Shown one piece after another: positions 19,811-31,504 of a stretch of DNA of 34,605 nt. The stretch spans positions 1,005,094 to 1,039,698 of the forward strand of contig SCFE01000071.1 in the NCBI GenBank assembly GCA_004352715.1. Reading direction: 5' to 3'. The notes beneath the pieces were generated by a model that made no database searches, was not told the origin of the DNA, and saw only the letters and a program-made list of their open reading frames with translations. The stretch is from Hofstenia miamia. Lineage: Eukaryota > Xenacoelomorpha > Acoela. How positions within the stretch are numbered: position 1 is the first letter of the stretch; each line of letters opens with the position of its first letter. The translations under genes were made by a program, and so were the position numbers.

Positions 19811-20323
19811 TTGAAATACTCCAGTTCGCGTAGTTGCATCACAGTCTTCTGGTATATCCTCAAAATAAATTATATAGATACGAGATGGTTGTGTGCATCT
19901 ATACTAGATATACGAGGAAACGACATAAACTTCAAGATTTTTTTTATTTGGGGTTTTTGTGAACTGAATCGTCAATTTTCCAGCTCCCATACACCTCTTA
20001 TTCATTTCAATTCACAAAGTCACACTAGAGAATGGATGACTGCTGAAATTGCAGCTGCTGATCCATTGCAACCTCTCCAAAGTTCTATTAACAATTATAT
20101 TTTCAAATATTCAAATCTTTGTGTAGCTAAAAAAGCTGCCGTTCAGAGCTCATTGACCTGCTGTGAACTGGCCTTCCTTAAAATGCCCTTAAACATAAGT
20201 AGTGCATATTCTTTTCTTCTGACTTTCCACTTGTCTATTAATAACTGTAAATTGTTGATGGGGGATGATTTGACCAACATTTATATTTTTTCGTTTTTTA
20301 TAGTTTTACATAAAAAAATCTAA
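19811..20323 (+). CDS. Unrecognised 170-codon ORF
   Basis: This is the longest uninterrupted frame in the window that does not match a transposon. It has near-average composition for its middle part (HTREWMTAEIAAADPLQPLQ), several Cys, and hydrophobic patches (FKIFFIWGF near residue 45, YSFLLTFHL near 140). There is no signal peptide, catalytic motif or repeat that I recognise. In DNA this AT-rich, a run of 170 codons without a stop should be rare by chance (on the order of 0.01 per window using about 8% stop triplets). It may be a remnant exon or an unknown transposon frame, possibly even a shadow of an old coding sequence on the other strand. The first ATG context is not informative and no splice sites were convincing. 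Confidence 0.3.
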   Translation: MKYSSSRSCITVFWYILKINYIDTRWLCASILDIRGNDINFKIFFIWGFCELNRQFSSSHTPLIHFNSQSHTREWMTAEIAAADPLQPLQSSINNYIFKYSNLCVAKKAAVQSSLTCCELAFLKMPLNISSAYSFLLTFHLSINNCKLLMGDDLTNIYIFSFFIVLHKKI

Positions 20324-21169
20324 TGGAGATTCTTTGTTGAAAAGCGTAATAAATTATTTCTCACTTTATATTGAATGGCAAGATCACCCTCCTCTCTACT
20401 TAATTAACTTCCTCGATAATTCCATAAATAAATTTCGAACATCGGAAAAACAAAATGTTTTATTATTTTGTTTATTTTGTACTAGTTTATCGTCAAGTGA
20501 ATAAAAAAAGTAGTTAGATAGGTAATTTGTAAAAATAATTTTTTTAATAATTGTACCTCCTATAACGAGGCTATTTTGTTTTAGCGCCAATAATTTTTAG
20601 ATAAACTATTTATCACCCTGAGTTTAGTGCCACTGACTGGTTATTGATGAATATAGATTTTACTGATTCGTTTTTTTTAATATTAAATTGAGGAAATTTA
20701 CTTCTTGTGACTAAAATAGTTAGTTGATACAGATTAACTCATAAAGAAAACTGCTGTATTCTAATTATTGCATTATTATTCTAAAATATAATAGCATAAT
20801 AATTCTTTCTGAAAAGAAGTCTTTGTAGTTTTTTTATTATCATAATGGAATATTAATATAATTTGCTTAATAAATATCGTTAAAAATATAACTTTAACTT
20901 GCATATATGGATTATTGAAAAGGACGAATGTAGACAAAAATATTGTCAAGAAGGCGTTCCAAATCTTTGAAATATATTAAATAAATGTTCAATTTCTAAT
21001 AGAAAATCTAAATTTAAACAAGGATCTGTTATCACAATCATAATGGCTTCCTTCATTAGAATAATCAGTACCTTATACTTAAATTAATTGAAAGACTTGT
21101 AAAGAGCAGGATTACAAAACCCCAAATTTCGCGTAATAAACAGTTAAATGGAAAATAAAGAACTTGATT
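20324..21169. other. Unannotated AT-rich intergenic sequence
   Basis: No recognisable genes, RNA genes or transposon ends; open frames are short and of chance composition. Confidence 0.5.
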
Positions 21170-21955
21170 GTGAAATCGTATCAGCTAAGAGACAAATTGG
21201 AATGGTGTATCCCCGAACAATAGGCAGTCTCCACAATCGTGAGTGGCAACTCGAAAGGTAGCACAGGATCCAAACAGATCCATGCACACGGCACAAGTGA
21301 GGAAGTGGACCAGATTAGATGGGATATAGAAAGTTGATGCTGAAAGTAAGCATCAGCATGATAAAAGATTACAAAGCAGAGGTTTTCAAGGACATTGAAC
21401 TAGATTGTAGTAATGTGAAAATGAGCTCTTTGAAATCTAAACCAGAGAAATGAAGTAGTGAAAGCAATAAAGGAATAAGGGAAGGCATCAAATACGGAAA
21501 GAGGTAGAATCTAGAAACTGAAGCAGAAATCAAGAAAAAAAAGAGTACGGAGACAAATTTAACAATAAACATCAGTTCCAAAGGGAAATCTCAAGAAGCA
21601 AATTAGCAGTAGAAAGCATCCAAGCAAGCGGCCTCCACCCGGCGGTTCCTGGGTAACGCTAATGCTTTTGGGCAAGAAGTCTGAGATATAATAAGGAGTA
21701 TTCTAATGAGAACTGCATGTAGCCTAAGACCAATAGCCAAATCACGTGAAGATGAGGACGCAGTAATGTTAAGAACGAGATCTTAAGAAAATTTGGTATC
21801 AGATTTAAATAATGAGCAGATCAAGAAATATTTCAGACAAGATGAGAATATAACAGCATTAAAATTTAAGGAAGCCCTAAAAATCAGGAACTGGAACAGA
21901 ACAACAGACCAAGAAATGAAGAGGAAAATGGATATTGGTTAGCGCTCGTTGTTTT
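21170..21955 (+). pseudogene. Purine-rich decayed coding remnant, probably transposon-derived
   Basis: The plus strand is markedly A/G-rich, unlike its surroundings, and gives broken Lys/Glu/Arg-rich pieces such as SLHNREWQLER, ESNKGIREGIKYGKR and NEQIKKYFRQDE across frames with several stops. That texture resembles N-terminal parts of LINE ORFs, and the same strand bias is seen in the Dong/R4-like fragment at 18.7 kb. I cannot name the family. No ends were found. Confidence 0.4.
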
Positions 21956-22019
21956 TCTTAGTTTTCTAGATACGTCACAGGTTGAAAAATATAACTAATC
22001 TTATTATTTTTAGCCTTAT

Positions 22020-22200
22020 ACTATAACAAACTTATTAAACTTACTAAGCCCTATCATTCTACAACAATCTTAATAATCCTAAGAATGTTTGTTGGTAAGT
22101 TTACTAAGTATCACTTTAAATAATAATCTTAGTAATTTTAGGACTGTATTATTAAGATTACTGAGTTATGTATAGTACTTAATAAGAATAACATAGTAAA
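22020..22200. repeat. Cluster of CTTAGTAA/TTACTAAG short inverted motifs
   Basis: Variants of AATCTTAGTAAT and its complement recur at about 22055, 22075, 22105, 22125 and 22155. A similar block lies near 23740-23755. Clustered subterminal motifs like these often mark DNA transposons, but no terminal repeats could be paired. Confidence 0.35.
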
Positions 22201-23804
22201 GTTTTCATAAAAAATAGGTCACAATTTCCGACAAAATGTTGTCTGTATTTCCTAACATAAATATGTCCGGAATAGCTAAAAACTGGTCTTAATAAATTAA
22301 ATATATTGAAATTAACTGTAATATTCATAATTGCCGTGCGCCATCTATTGAAGCAAATTAAAGGAAATGATATGCTTCTGAGATTCCCAAATACATCAGA
22401 TAGGATCTGATAATAATCATTATGGTTTTTCTTAGGGTAAAATTTAAAGTTTTTTGACAAGAATGTTGTATGATTTAAAAAGTCACCCATAATTTATTTC
22501 ACAAGAAAAACTTGAAGCTTGCATTTATGTTGGTTTTGACAATTACAAATGTATGAAAAAATAATTTATATTTTAATGTAAATATATACTATGAAATACA
22601 ATTCTACATTTGTATTAAAATAAAAATGTGATGAAGATTGAAACACAGACATTTTGAATTAAAGTTTGCAGTTTGCGTATGTTATCAAAACATAAACAAA
22701 AGGTAGCAGATTATATACCGCAATTTGGAACCGCTTCTATAACCTGGAATCTAAATGAGAAGCTTACTTAGGTGACTACTTGCGAAGTTCGATGTGTTTA
22801 AAGAGCTGTGCTATGCTCAAAATTAGTTGTAAGTTATTATAAGCTTTATGTTATACGCAAAGTTTATTATCAACTATCTAATAAACGATTTACTGCATGC
22901 ATTGTTAAATTTGGAGAAATACTAAATATTAAAGTTACTCTTTTGTGTGTGTAAACTTTATATTTATTCTATCTATATAAATTAGTTGTGCTTATTTATA
23001 TCATTTTTACAAATTAATGTCTAATATTAAATTGCTTATGCAACACATATAAGCGGTTTTCTGAAAAAAAATGAATTACAGTATTTTTCTTTAATATATT
23101 AACTGACGTGTATCCAGCACCTTGTAGATATCTTAAAACTTTGTATTCAAAGCCTGTATATATATATATATATATATATATTGAATATATTTTGGTTAAC
23201 TACACTTATTAAATTTATGTGTTTTCAACTGCCAATATGTATTTAGCTAAGATGTATTCAAAATATCAAAGGATAATTGGATGTCGAAATTGCAAAGGAC
23301 CACGATATCATGCTTCTCACCTATGTTACCTAGCAAGTTGCAGTTCACTATTCGTCACACCTTGTCATGTCTGCGCCAACATTTCACCCTCTTTTATCAG
23401 ATGATCAACTGTGTCCAACTCTTTCACTTAGCCTGCATTTGTCATTTACCTCAGTTCTTCTGTGTATGTGCTTCTTCACTCAAGAACAAGAGATATTCAT
23501 GGACAACAGTGGATTTTGAATTTTGCTGATTTTTGTTATATGGATTGGTATTTAAGTGCAAGCAAATTTTGCAAGTATGATTTTCAATTGTTTGATTTTA
23601 CTAATCGCTTAATACGCAAAGATGATTATTTTATTCTGCGTAATACTCAGCGATGAATATCTTACTAGCACATAATGCGCAGCGATTATTATCGTACTAA
23701 CTGCGTAATACGCGGCGTCACTATCTTGGTAATACTTAAACTTACTAAGATTGCTAATTATTTTTAATCAATTAAAAGAGATGTCATTCAATTGTATTTG
23801 TAAA
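22201..23804. other. Unannotated sequence with an AT run and a GCGTAATAC cluster
   Basis: It holds an (AT)n run at about 23156-23180 and several GCGTAATAC-like motifs at 23600-23720. The open frames at 23219-23656 (Cys/His-rich, about 60-80 codons) and at 22179-22490 on the minus strand are of a length expected by chance and match nothing I know. Confidence 0.45.
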
Positions 23805-26238
23805 GTTATTGGCGTTTGAAACGTGTTCATTTCATGAAAGAGTATTACTTAATGTAAACGCCGAGATCATTTACTGTTTTTATGGAAGAGACATTCAAAT
23901 TGAACCTAAGCCTAAATCTCGATAGAATTAACCAATTTTGGTTGTTCGAACTTTGCCAAACGTTACAGTGATAAGCATCAAGAGTAAGACTAACACGTAA
24001 GTAAAAACATAAGTAGTTTATTAAAAAGTTTTAATAAACATTTTGATAAAATAACCCAAGACCTACTATTAGATCACAAAAAATGAGGCCATTAGGTGTT
24101 TTCAGATTTTGTTTTAATTCTTACATGAAAATAATAATTTTTGGAATTATATTTTATGCGACTACTAAATACACGGTCGCATACCGCCTAAATTAAGTAG
24201 AAATATTCGTTGCAAGTTATATTGCAATTCTAGTAGCTTTCCCATTAAACAGCAAAATGGAAGGGACCTTGAACACAGCATTACTCCAATTCACTGATGG
24301 CCTACATAACCTGGAACAGAGGCGTTTTTGAGATAAATCCGGTTAGAATAATACTATAATCAAGTATTTCTGCATTCATGTAATAGTGCATAGAAAGCAA
24401 AGCTATAATCAATACATCAGCCATTGAGAGGTCCAGGTAATATGTCAAAATGATCATGTGAAGCAAGATCTTGAAATGTTTCAGAAAAAATCTACGTCAT
24501 GCAAAAGAAAACCAAGCATCAAGCTCAGAAATTTTCGTGTAAGCACGACATTGACAACACATTTGAAAAAATGAATTCCACCCTTAAATAGTAATATCTA
24601 TCCAATAAGAACTTTGATAGTGAACCCAAATAAAGCGTTCTAAAAGGATTAAAGAATTTGATCTTTTCATCATTAATGTAGATTCCTTAGCAATCCAACT
24701 TATATATGATACTTAGTACTTTCCGATTATTCCAATATAACAAAACAGTTTTCATGAATCAGTGTGTAAAAAACTAGAAATTTTTTTCCGGCAAATAGTC
24801 GAACTACGAAGTGCTACTAAATTTGAATACAAAATGGATAAAGCCGAAGAAACTGACGGTCATTTTAAAGGGACAAGAAGAATTAAAGTTAAAATCATGA
24901 GATTTGATTTTCAAGATAGAATAGATATTCTACCTCAATTATGTGATGTAACCTTCACAGAACAAGAATCTAATATCAGAAAAAAAGATATTCTCAGAAT
25001 ATATACACAGTAAAAGAAAATNGTTATTGGCGTTTGAAACGTGTTCATTTCATGAAAGAGTATTACTTAATGTAAACGCCGAGATCATTTACTGTTTTTA
25101 TGGAAGAGACATTCAAATTGAACCTAAGCCTAAATCTCGATAGAATTAACCAATTTTGGTTGTTCGAACTTTGCCAAACGTTACAGTGATAAGCATCAAG
25201 AGTAAGACTAACACGTAAGTAAAAACATAAGTAGTTTATTAAAAAGTTTTAATAAACATTTTGATAAAATAACCCAAGACCTACTATTAGATCACAAAAA
25301 ATGAGGCCATTAGGTGTTTTCAGATTTTGTTTTAATTCTTACATGAAAATAATAATTTTTGGAATTATATTTTATGCGACTACTAAATACACGGTCGCAT
25401 ACCGCCTAAATTAAGTAGAAATATTCGTTGCAAGTTATATTGCAATTCTAGTAGCTTTCCCATTAAACAGCAAAATGGAAGGGACCTTGAACACAGCATT
25501 ACTCCAATTCACTGATGGCCTACATAACCTGGAACAGAGGCGTTTTTGAGATAAATCCGGTTAGAATAATACTATAATCAAGTATTTCTGCATTCATGTA
25601 ATAGTGCATAGAAAGCAAAGCTATAATCAATACATCAGCCATTGAGAGGTCCAGGTAATATGTCAAAATGATCATGTGAAGCAAGATCTTGAAATGTTTC
25701 AGAAAAAATCTACGTCATGCAAAAGAAAACCAAGCATCAAGCTCAGAAATTTTCGTGTAAGCACGACATTGACAACACATTTGAAAAAATGAATTCCACC
25801 CTTAAATAGTAATATCTATCCAATAAGAACTTTGATAGTGAACCCAAATAAAGCGTTCTAAAAGGATTAAAGAATTTGATCTTTTCATTATTAATGTAGA
25901 TTCCTTAGCAATCCAACTTATATATGATACTTAGTACTTTCCGATTATTCCAATATAACAAAACAGTTTTCATGAATCAGTGTGTAAAAAACTAGAAATT
26001 TTTTTCCGGCAAATAGTCGCACTACGAAGTGCTACTAAATTTGAATACAAAATGGATAAAGCCGAAGAAATTGACGGTCATTTTAAAGGGACAAAAAGAA
26101 TTAAAGTTAAAATCATGAGATTGATTTTCAAGATAGAATAGATATTCTACCTCAATTATGTGATGTAACCTTCACAGAACAAGAATCTAATATCAGAAAA
26201 AAAGATATTCTCAGAATATATACACAGTAAAAGAAAAT
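23805..26238 (+). repeat. Two near-identical 1.2-kb tandem copies separated by one N
   Basis: Copy 1 is 23805-25021 (1217 bp) and copy 2 is 25023-26238 (1216 bp), joined by a single N at 25022. Over the first 1 kb they look identical by eye. The differences seen lie in the last 360 bp: C/T in CATCATTAATG, A/C in GTCGAACTAC, C/T and G/A in the following ORF, and a one-base deletion in GAGATTTGATT. Copy 1 ends and copy 2 begins exactly at the N, and copy 2 continues into unique sequence. Two unmerged haplotypes or overlapping contigs are the likeliest explanation. Confidence 0.93.
24762..25013 (+). CDS. Small unrecognised ORF (83 codons), frameshifted in the second copy
   Basis: The frame gives a Lys/Glu/Asp-rich, less AT-biased peptide: KMDKAEETDGHFKGTRRIK and DRIDILPQLCDVTF. 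It resembles no family I can name. In the 25023-26238 copy the same frame is broken by a one-base deletion (GAGATTTGATT to GAGATTGATT), which suggests no selection on it in at least one haplotype or copy. No promoter or splice sites are evident. It may be a transposon remnant or chance. Confidence 0.2.
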   Translation: MCKKLEIFFRQIVELRSATKFEYKMDKAEETDGHFKGTRRIKVKIMRFDFQDRIDILPQLCDVTFTEQESNIRKKDILRIYTQ

Positions 26239-26885
26239 AGGGAAAGCACAAAACTTCCCAAATCTTTAAGCACTGTAAGTCGGGATTTCACAGCTATGAC
26301 ATATGGATCACATCGTGGGTTATAATTACAACGACATACTATATTGGATGGTATCAGAAATTCATTATTCATAAAAATTTGAAACTTCTTTAAAACTCCT
26401 ATCTTATAGTGAATTTTTTTACTTCATCCGCACTATGTGTAAACTAAATTTATCCCTTAACTAGGAGTTCTGCAATTCATTTGGAGAAGCTCTTCGAATC
26501 TTCGAGTTTGACTCTATTTTCTTCAAAATGCTACTATATTTGTTTGAGATGATGTGAATATTTGGTATAGAGGATGTTCAACAATGCAGATTTGCGATCC
26601 TCCTTTTATTTGAGTTAAATTAAATGTTCCCCACAATAAACTAACGTGTTTAACAACGTATTATTTATTTACCCAAATTTCTCACAGTTGCAGAGCCTGA
26701 ACCTACTCAGGGTATAATACAAAATACATAAAAAATATTTACTATTGCTTTGCAAAATTTACAACAGTTTTAAAATTATTTGCCATTACTGGATGCTAAT
26801 TTAATTATTTATTGAAGTGTTGACAATTTCTTAAAACAATACATGGCCTCATTTTTGTTTGTTAAATTTCTCTTGCCGGAGCCGT
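26239..26885. other. Unannotated AT-rich sequence
   Basis: Nothing recognisable on either strand; no open frames of note. Confidence 0.5.
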
Positions 26886-26893
26886 TATTTAAG

Positions 26894-27560
26894 TAGGGCT
26901 GTCGTTTATGGTATGGCCATATATGTTAAATCGAAATTTTTTAGCCATCCATAATGGCCATATTTTAAATTTCGTCCATACATTATGGCCCTAGATGGCC
27001 ATTATGTAAAATATCGTGAATGATGGTGAAATATTCGTAGAACACATGACGTAATACGTATAATACCAAACTGCAAGCTGCACTGAAAAGACACATTTTT
27101 GTGTAATATGAAATTGTAGTAATATCACAAGGCACAAGCACTTCACTAGGTAGCAGAACGATTTTGAAACATTCAGAAACAAATTTTAAAATAAACTAAT
27201 GAACCAATTATTTTTTGTTTGTTTTCGAATACAACGTGCTTTGTTGTCCGCAACCATTATAAATTTTGAAACAAATTAATCGTTAGTATTTGCTTGCAAT
27301 ACACTATTACAAATAGGAAACAATTTCATCTTTAGTATTTGTTTACAATCTGCTGAAACTGCTTACTAAACTTTTGCAACAATTTTTTTGAAACTAATTA
27401 TATATTCTGTACATGCACAATAAATTTATGGATTTCCATTATGGCTATATTTTTAAGTTTACCATCTATAATGGCCATAAATTTTCTTTCTACCATACCA
27501 TTAGGGTATCCAAAATATGGTACATAATGGTATGATACCATACCATAATCGAAACCTCTG
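26894..27560. mobile_element. Non-autonomous hAT-type element with 8-bp target duplication
   Basis: The left end reads TAGGGCTGTCGTTTATGG. The right end, on the opposite strand, reads CAGAGGTTTCGATTATGG; both continue with TATGG. The flanks are TATTTAAG (26886-26893) and CATTTAAG (27561-27568), a 7/8 match and the hAT duplication length. The interior of 667 bp has many CCATTATGGC and CCATAATGGCCAT subterminal motifs near both ends, the kind of array bound by hAT transposases. No transposase coding sequence was found. Confidence 0.85.
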
Positions 27561-27568
27561 CATTTAAG

Positions 27569-29155
27569 TAGGTCTTGAATAACCAATTCTATTTTTAAAT
27601 AAATCCTGGATAATACTTTCAAAAACTGACATTTTTCAAGGAAAATTAATTTCATGTTTCTCTTCGAAATCTGATTTTTATAAATTGCCTGAACAATTTT
27701 TCAATTGGCAATATCTATGTCCCATTTCAATAATTTCGATTAACAAAAACTTAATATTTCACTTACATTGCATTTTAGATTACTATTTACTTGTTTGAAA
27801 TTTATAGTGTGATATTAATCAAATCCTAAAATCTCATTATGTACATATGAAATCATACAGTTATGAACCATTGAATAGGTCAGTCACAAAATTTTGTGAT
27901 CAACTTGTTTCTGCTCAACTACTTTAGTGTGTCAACTCAAAGAGAAAAATGATTGGTTGATGTGGATTTTGTGTCCGCATAAGTAGAGACTTAAAGACTC
28001 ATTGATTTTCTTGAGAAGGAGCATTCCATAATGTCACAAAATCAATTTAATCAGTATTTAGTCCTAATCATGACAAAGGCATGACTTTAATCAAATTATA
28101 TTCGAATATGAATCAACCAGAAATATTGCTATACTAGGTTATTTCAATTTGTGAAGGAAATGCACTTGTAATTTTTCTGGAAGAATTAAAATTGTATTCA
28201 TATACATAAGCATTCAGAAATTGTCCTAGAGATATCCTAGATTGGATTTGTCCGAATCTAGAATCTTTTCTATCCCATAATATCAAAGAGACCTAATTTT
28301 GTGAAAAAATCTGGCGTTTCTGCATTCTTCTTTTTGCAAATCTCAAGTTAGAAGTTCAACCCGGTTCTACTTCTAAGTATTATGCTTTATAAATGACTGA
28401 TTTTGACTCAAAATTTATTTTTTGAATGGCAAGTGCAAGGATGCTTATTCTTGTAAAACGTCGCAAAAGACGATCGTTTCCTTGCTATTTCTCATCACTA
28501 GGGCAACCAAAAGTTAATAAAGTTAATATTTTAGCACAAACTCTAATGGTTGCCAAGGCTGTAAAAATACAATTTAAATGATTGAATAAGGCTTAATTAA
28601 GAAGTTACTAGGCTAACATTTTAAGATTAATCCAGTTAATAACTTGTTTTGAAATTAATAAAGTTAATTTTACAAGTTAACTGTTCAAACCAATAGCTAA
28701 ATTTCAAATTAAAAATTAAATAAATGAACATGGTTAATCAATTTGTATTAAACATTTTAAAAATTCAATGACATTGCATATACCTTAATAAAAACTTAGT
28801 TATTTTCTCACAATAAAAATCAGTTTTGCAATATGGAATTACAGCATACATGAGGCATTTGTATGTGTGATGTAAAATTGCTTTTCACTGATATTAAGCA
28901 TCTGTTTTTAATTCATTAGCTGCATGTGATAATATACCGTCTTTTTTTCTTAAACGCAGTACTCATTTTTTTGTACAGCTTTGTTAAACTCAGGTAATTG
29001 ACGTTATATTAAAAAAATTAGGGACTAATTAATACCCGCACATTACCACAGTTATCACTTATTTTCGAACGTATTATATTTAATTTCATTTACGTTAAAA
29101 TTAGAAAATAAAACTAGCAAGCATCAGCATGGATTTATGTCAGGTAGAAGCACAT
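27569..29155. other. Unannotated AT-rich intergenic sequence
   Basis: No recognisable coding sequence. Several AAGTTAATAAAGTTAAT-like words recur at 28510-28690 without clear ends. A small hairpin, CGTC-GCAAAA-GACG, lies near 28459. Confidence 0.5.
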
Positions 29156-29163
29156 TTGCCAAT

Positions 29164-29456
29164 CAAGGGCAAAACCGGGTCGACTTTTTGTGTGTCCGGG
29201 TCGAATCATTCAATGATATTGACATTAATTTCTGATTAGATGTATTGGTCTTAAAGATACATTGAACGAATGTGTTACATTAAATGTTTTATTACATGAT
29301 AACTAATGCAAAGTAAAGCATATATTGTGTGTGAAAACACACATATTTTTTTTGTTTATTTTTGATGCAGTCTGGTCAAAGAAGACGGGTCGTGTCTACA
29401 TATCATTTAGGTCAGGTTGGGTCAGATCCAAAAAGTTTGACCCGTTTCTATAACTA
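29164..29456. mobile_element. MITE-like element with GGGTC-rich inverted ends
   Basis: The left end contains AACCGGGTCGACTTTTTG. The right end, on the opposite strand, contains GAAACGGGTCAAACTTTTTG, so about 15 of 18 positions agree. Further GGGTC words occur inside both ends (CCGGGTCGAA; GACGGGTCGTG). The extreme tips are diverged and no target duplication matches, so boundaries are approximate. The body has no coding capacity. Confidence 0.55.
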
Positions 29457-30054
29457 TATAGAAACTTAAATGACAAAATTTCAAAAGCAATTATATAATA
29501 ATAATATTTAAAAGAGAAAATGAACCGCCCCTTCCAAAATCTTCGTGAAGGAAATTCTCAAAAGAAATAGTTGTGATAAATTGTTGCGACCCTCTGCCTT
29601 AGCTTGTTTGATTATCTAAAACGTAGGTGATTGGGAATTTGAATGATTTTTTTAATGTCGGAGTTTTCATAGAAAAATAATAAATTTCCCCAGGTTTCAG
29701 GCACAACTATACCCAATACCACCAATAGGCGCATTAATATACCAACATTTTTAGACTGACAAACTGCTGGAAAATTTCAGAAAACACATTTTCACATTTT
29801 GAGATATACATAACGGCTTAGAATTGCAATTTAGCTAGTTAGTTTAAAATTCGAACTAGCATTTACTAGTGATTTTGCAAGGGTTCACTATAATAAGCAC
29901 TTTTTTCAAATTTTAGCAAGTTATGTCTATTTAGAACATGCAGAAATCCTTAAATTAAATTAAATAAATATTAGTTCTAGTGACGTCCAAATATATGGCC
30001 TAAATCACCTTAATACACGCCAATCTGGGAGAATTATTCTTTCCTCCTTTACAT

Positions 30055-30186
30055 ATAAAGTATAAAAGGCTATAAAATTTAAATATGGATTTACATTCCT
30101 TCATTCAAAATATGTATAGTTTATATACACACTGAATATCAGTGTATTTTGAACAAATTGTTAAAAGCCTTGAAGAATATGACGGT
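30055..30186 (+). promoter_or_regulatory. Possible TATA-box promoter and short first exon ending ATGACG|GTAAGT
   Basis: A strong TATA-like block (TATAAAGTATAAAAGGC, starting near 30055) is followed about 30 bp on by TTCATTC, an initiator-like site. About 75 bp later comes ATGACG joined directly to a consensus donor GTAAGT (30181-30190 region). A short 5' UTR with only a start codon or two before the first intron is common for secreted and cuticle-type proteins in arthropods. No convincing downstream coding exon was found: a polypyrimidine-AG acceptor at about 30660 would give MTKIVCEIHC, then low-complexity sequence. Speculative. Confidence 0.25.
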
Positions 30187-30503
30187 AAGTTATTTGTTTT
30201 CGTTAGACAGTAGACACTGTCACCTCATCAATTTAAAATGAATGCAAACAAAGGCGATTACAAAAATAGAACCCTGGGGGTGATGCACCCCCCGAATATT
30301 TTTTCTCAGGGGGCAGCAAAATGACCATTTAACAGATGTTGCGTTCATTTAAATTTAAAGTCATTTTCTAAATTTACAATGCAGTCAGTTTATCTCTTTC
30401 AACCAGAATATAACGGTAAGTTATTTGTTTTCGTTAGACAGTAGACACTGTCACCTCATCAATTTAAAATGAATGCAAACAAAGGCGATTACAAAAATAG
30501 AAC
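30175..30503 (+). repeat. 98-bp direct repeat pair 231 bp apart
   Basis: 30175-30272 and 30406-30503 match with a single difference (ATATGACGG versus ATATAACGG), which removes the ATG in the second copy. The 133 bp between them contain a perfect 7-bp hairpin (GGGGGTG-ATG-CACCCCC) near 30276-30292 and a CTCAGGGGGC block. A partial tandem duplication fits better than a target-site duplication, which would be much shorter. Confidence 0.9.
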
Positions 30504-30729
30504 TGTAATAAATTAGATTTTCTGGTGTTCATTATGTGCTAATCAAATATGTTTTATAAATTATTTTCTACATACACTTGAATTTCAAATTTGAGAATAC
30601 TCCAAACTCATTTCAATGTACACTGCTAAATAAAGAGTTGTTATGTCTTAAGTTTTCAGAAAATCGTCTGTGAAATTCACTGCTATTTGAAAGTAGCACA
30701 ATATTTACTTCATAATACATGTCATTCAT

Positions 30730-30733
<4 letters not shown>

Positions 30734-30766
<33 letters not shown>
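30734..30766 (+). repeat. (AT)n run
   Basis: An uninterrupted AT dinucleotide run. On the minus strand it directly follows CTGATGATGCTAGA, so it may be the 3' tail of the element to its right. Confidence 0.95.
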
Positions 30767-30767
<1 letters not shown>

Positions 30768-31504
30768 TAGCATCATCAGAGTTTGTACAATAATACGAGT
30801 AAGTATAAAGCAAGAACTAAGTGATAGCATAGGAACTTCTATTGAGTAGGCAAGACATCTCGTAGCACCACAGTATGACGGGTTAGTTAGATTAATAGGC
30901 AACATCGATGCCAGCGAAGCTAATATACAGATCTGGGCTAATATGTGTATACTGCTATTGCTTCTATACTGCAATTCAAAGGAGGCATACGAGTATACAT
31001 GGCAATAACTGCCGAAGCGGAACATAATAGCGGTCATCAAGAGTGTATAACTAACGAATCTGCTCCAACTAAACCCCGCACATGAACGTGTCTGCACGAT
31101 GGTCACAAGACAGCAGAGCCACCTACAGCTGAATTGCACACCGCGCAGCCCCCTCACCTCCGTCGGAAGTTTAGCTGCTCATGATCATCTAAATTTAGTA
31201 ATAGCAAAGATTTAGATTAAACTGCATGAACTAAAAATTTTATTAAGAATTTGCCCACACTTTTGCCCTATTTAATACAAAAGAGAATAAACAACGCAAT
31301 ACAACCTGATGATAGGCAGAACTAACTAATAATGTTGACGTAAACAGCTTGTACACATGGGAACTGGAGATGAGAGCAGAATAATGATTGTTGGGCAAAC
31401 CTTGCGGAAGTTGGTGGAACTGCTCGATCTGTAAAAAGAGCGTCAATCTCTAGGTGCCGATGCCACACGCACACCCAAAGCTGCCCTACGTCAGGAGGAA
31501 GAGT
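30767..31504 (-). repeat. GC-richer non-coding segment, probable 3' part of the unclassified retroelement
   Basis: Read on the minus strand this lies just downstream of the stop (31505-31507) of the frame described next. 30980-31180 is clearly richer in G and C than the surroundings (for example GAGGGGGCTGCGCGGTGTGC). It ends in CTGATGATGCTAG and then an AT run. This could be a 3' UTR or a terminal repeat. The 143-codon frame here (30726-31157) runs into the AT repeat and encodes poly-Ile-Tyr, so it is not treated as a gene. Confidence 0.4.

Noticed and set aside
22179-22490. 103-codon minus-strand frame
   Set aside because: About one frame of this length is expected by chance in a window this AT-rich; no motif seen.
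23219-23656. Cys/His-containing plus-strand frames that might be zinc-finger-like
   Set aside because: The Cys and His spacing follows no known finger, and the three frames overlap each other.
30726-31157. 143-codon minus-strand frame with an Ile-Tyr tail
   Set aside because: The tail is the AT microsatellite and the rest shows no domain; more likely non-coding 3' sequence of the element.
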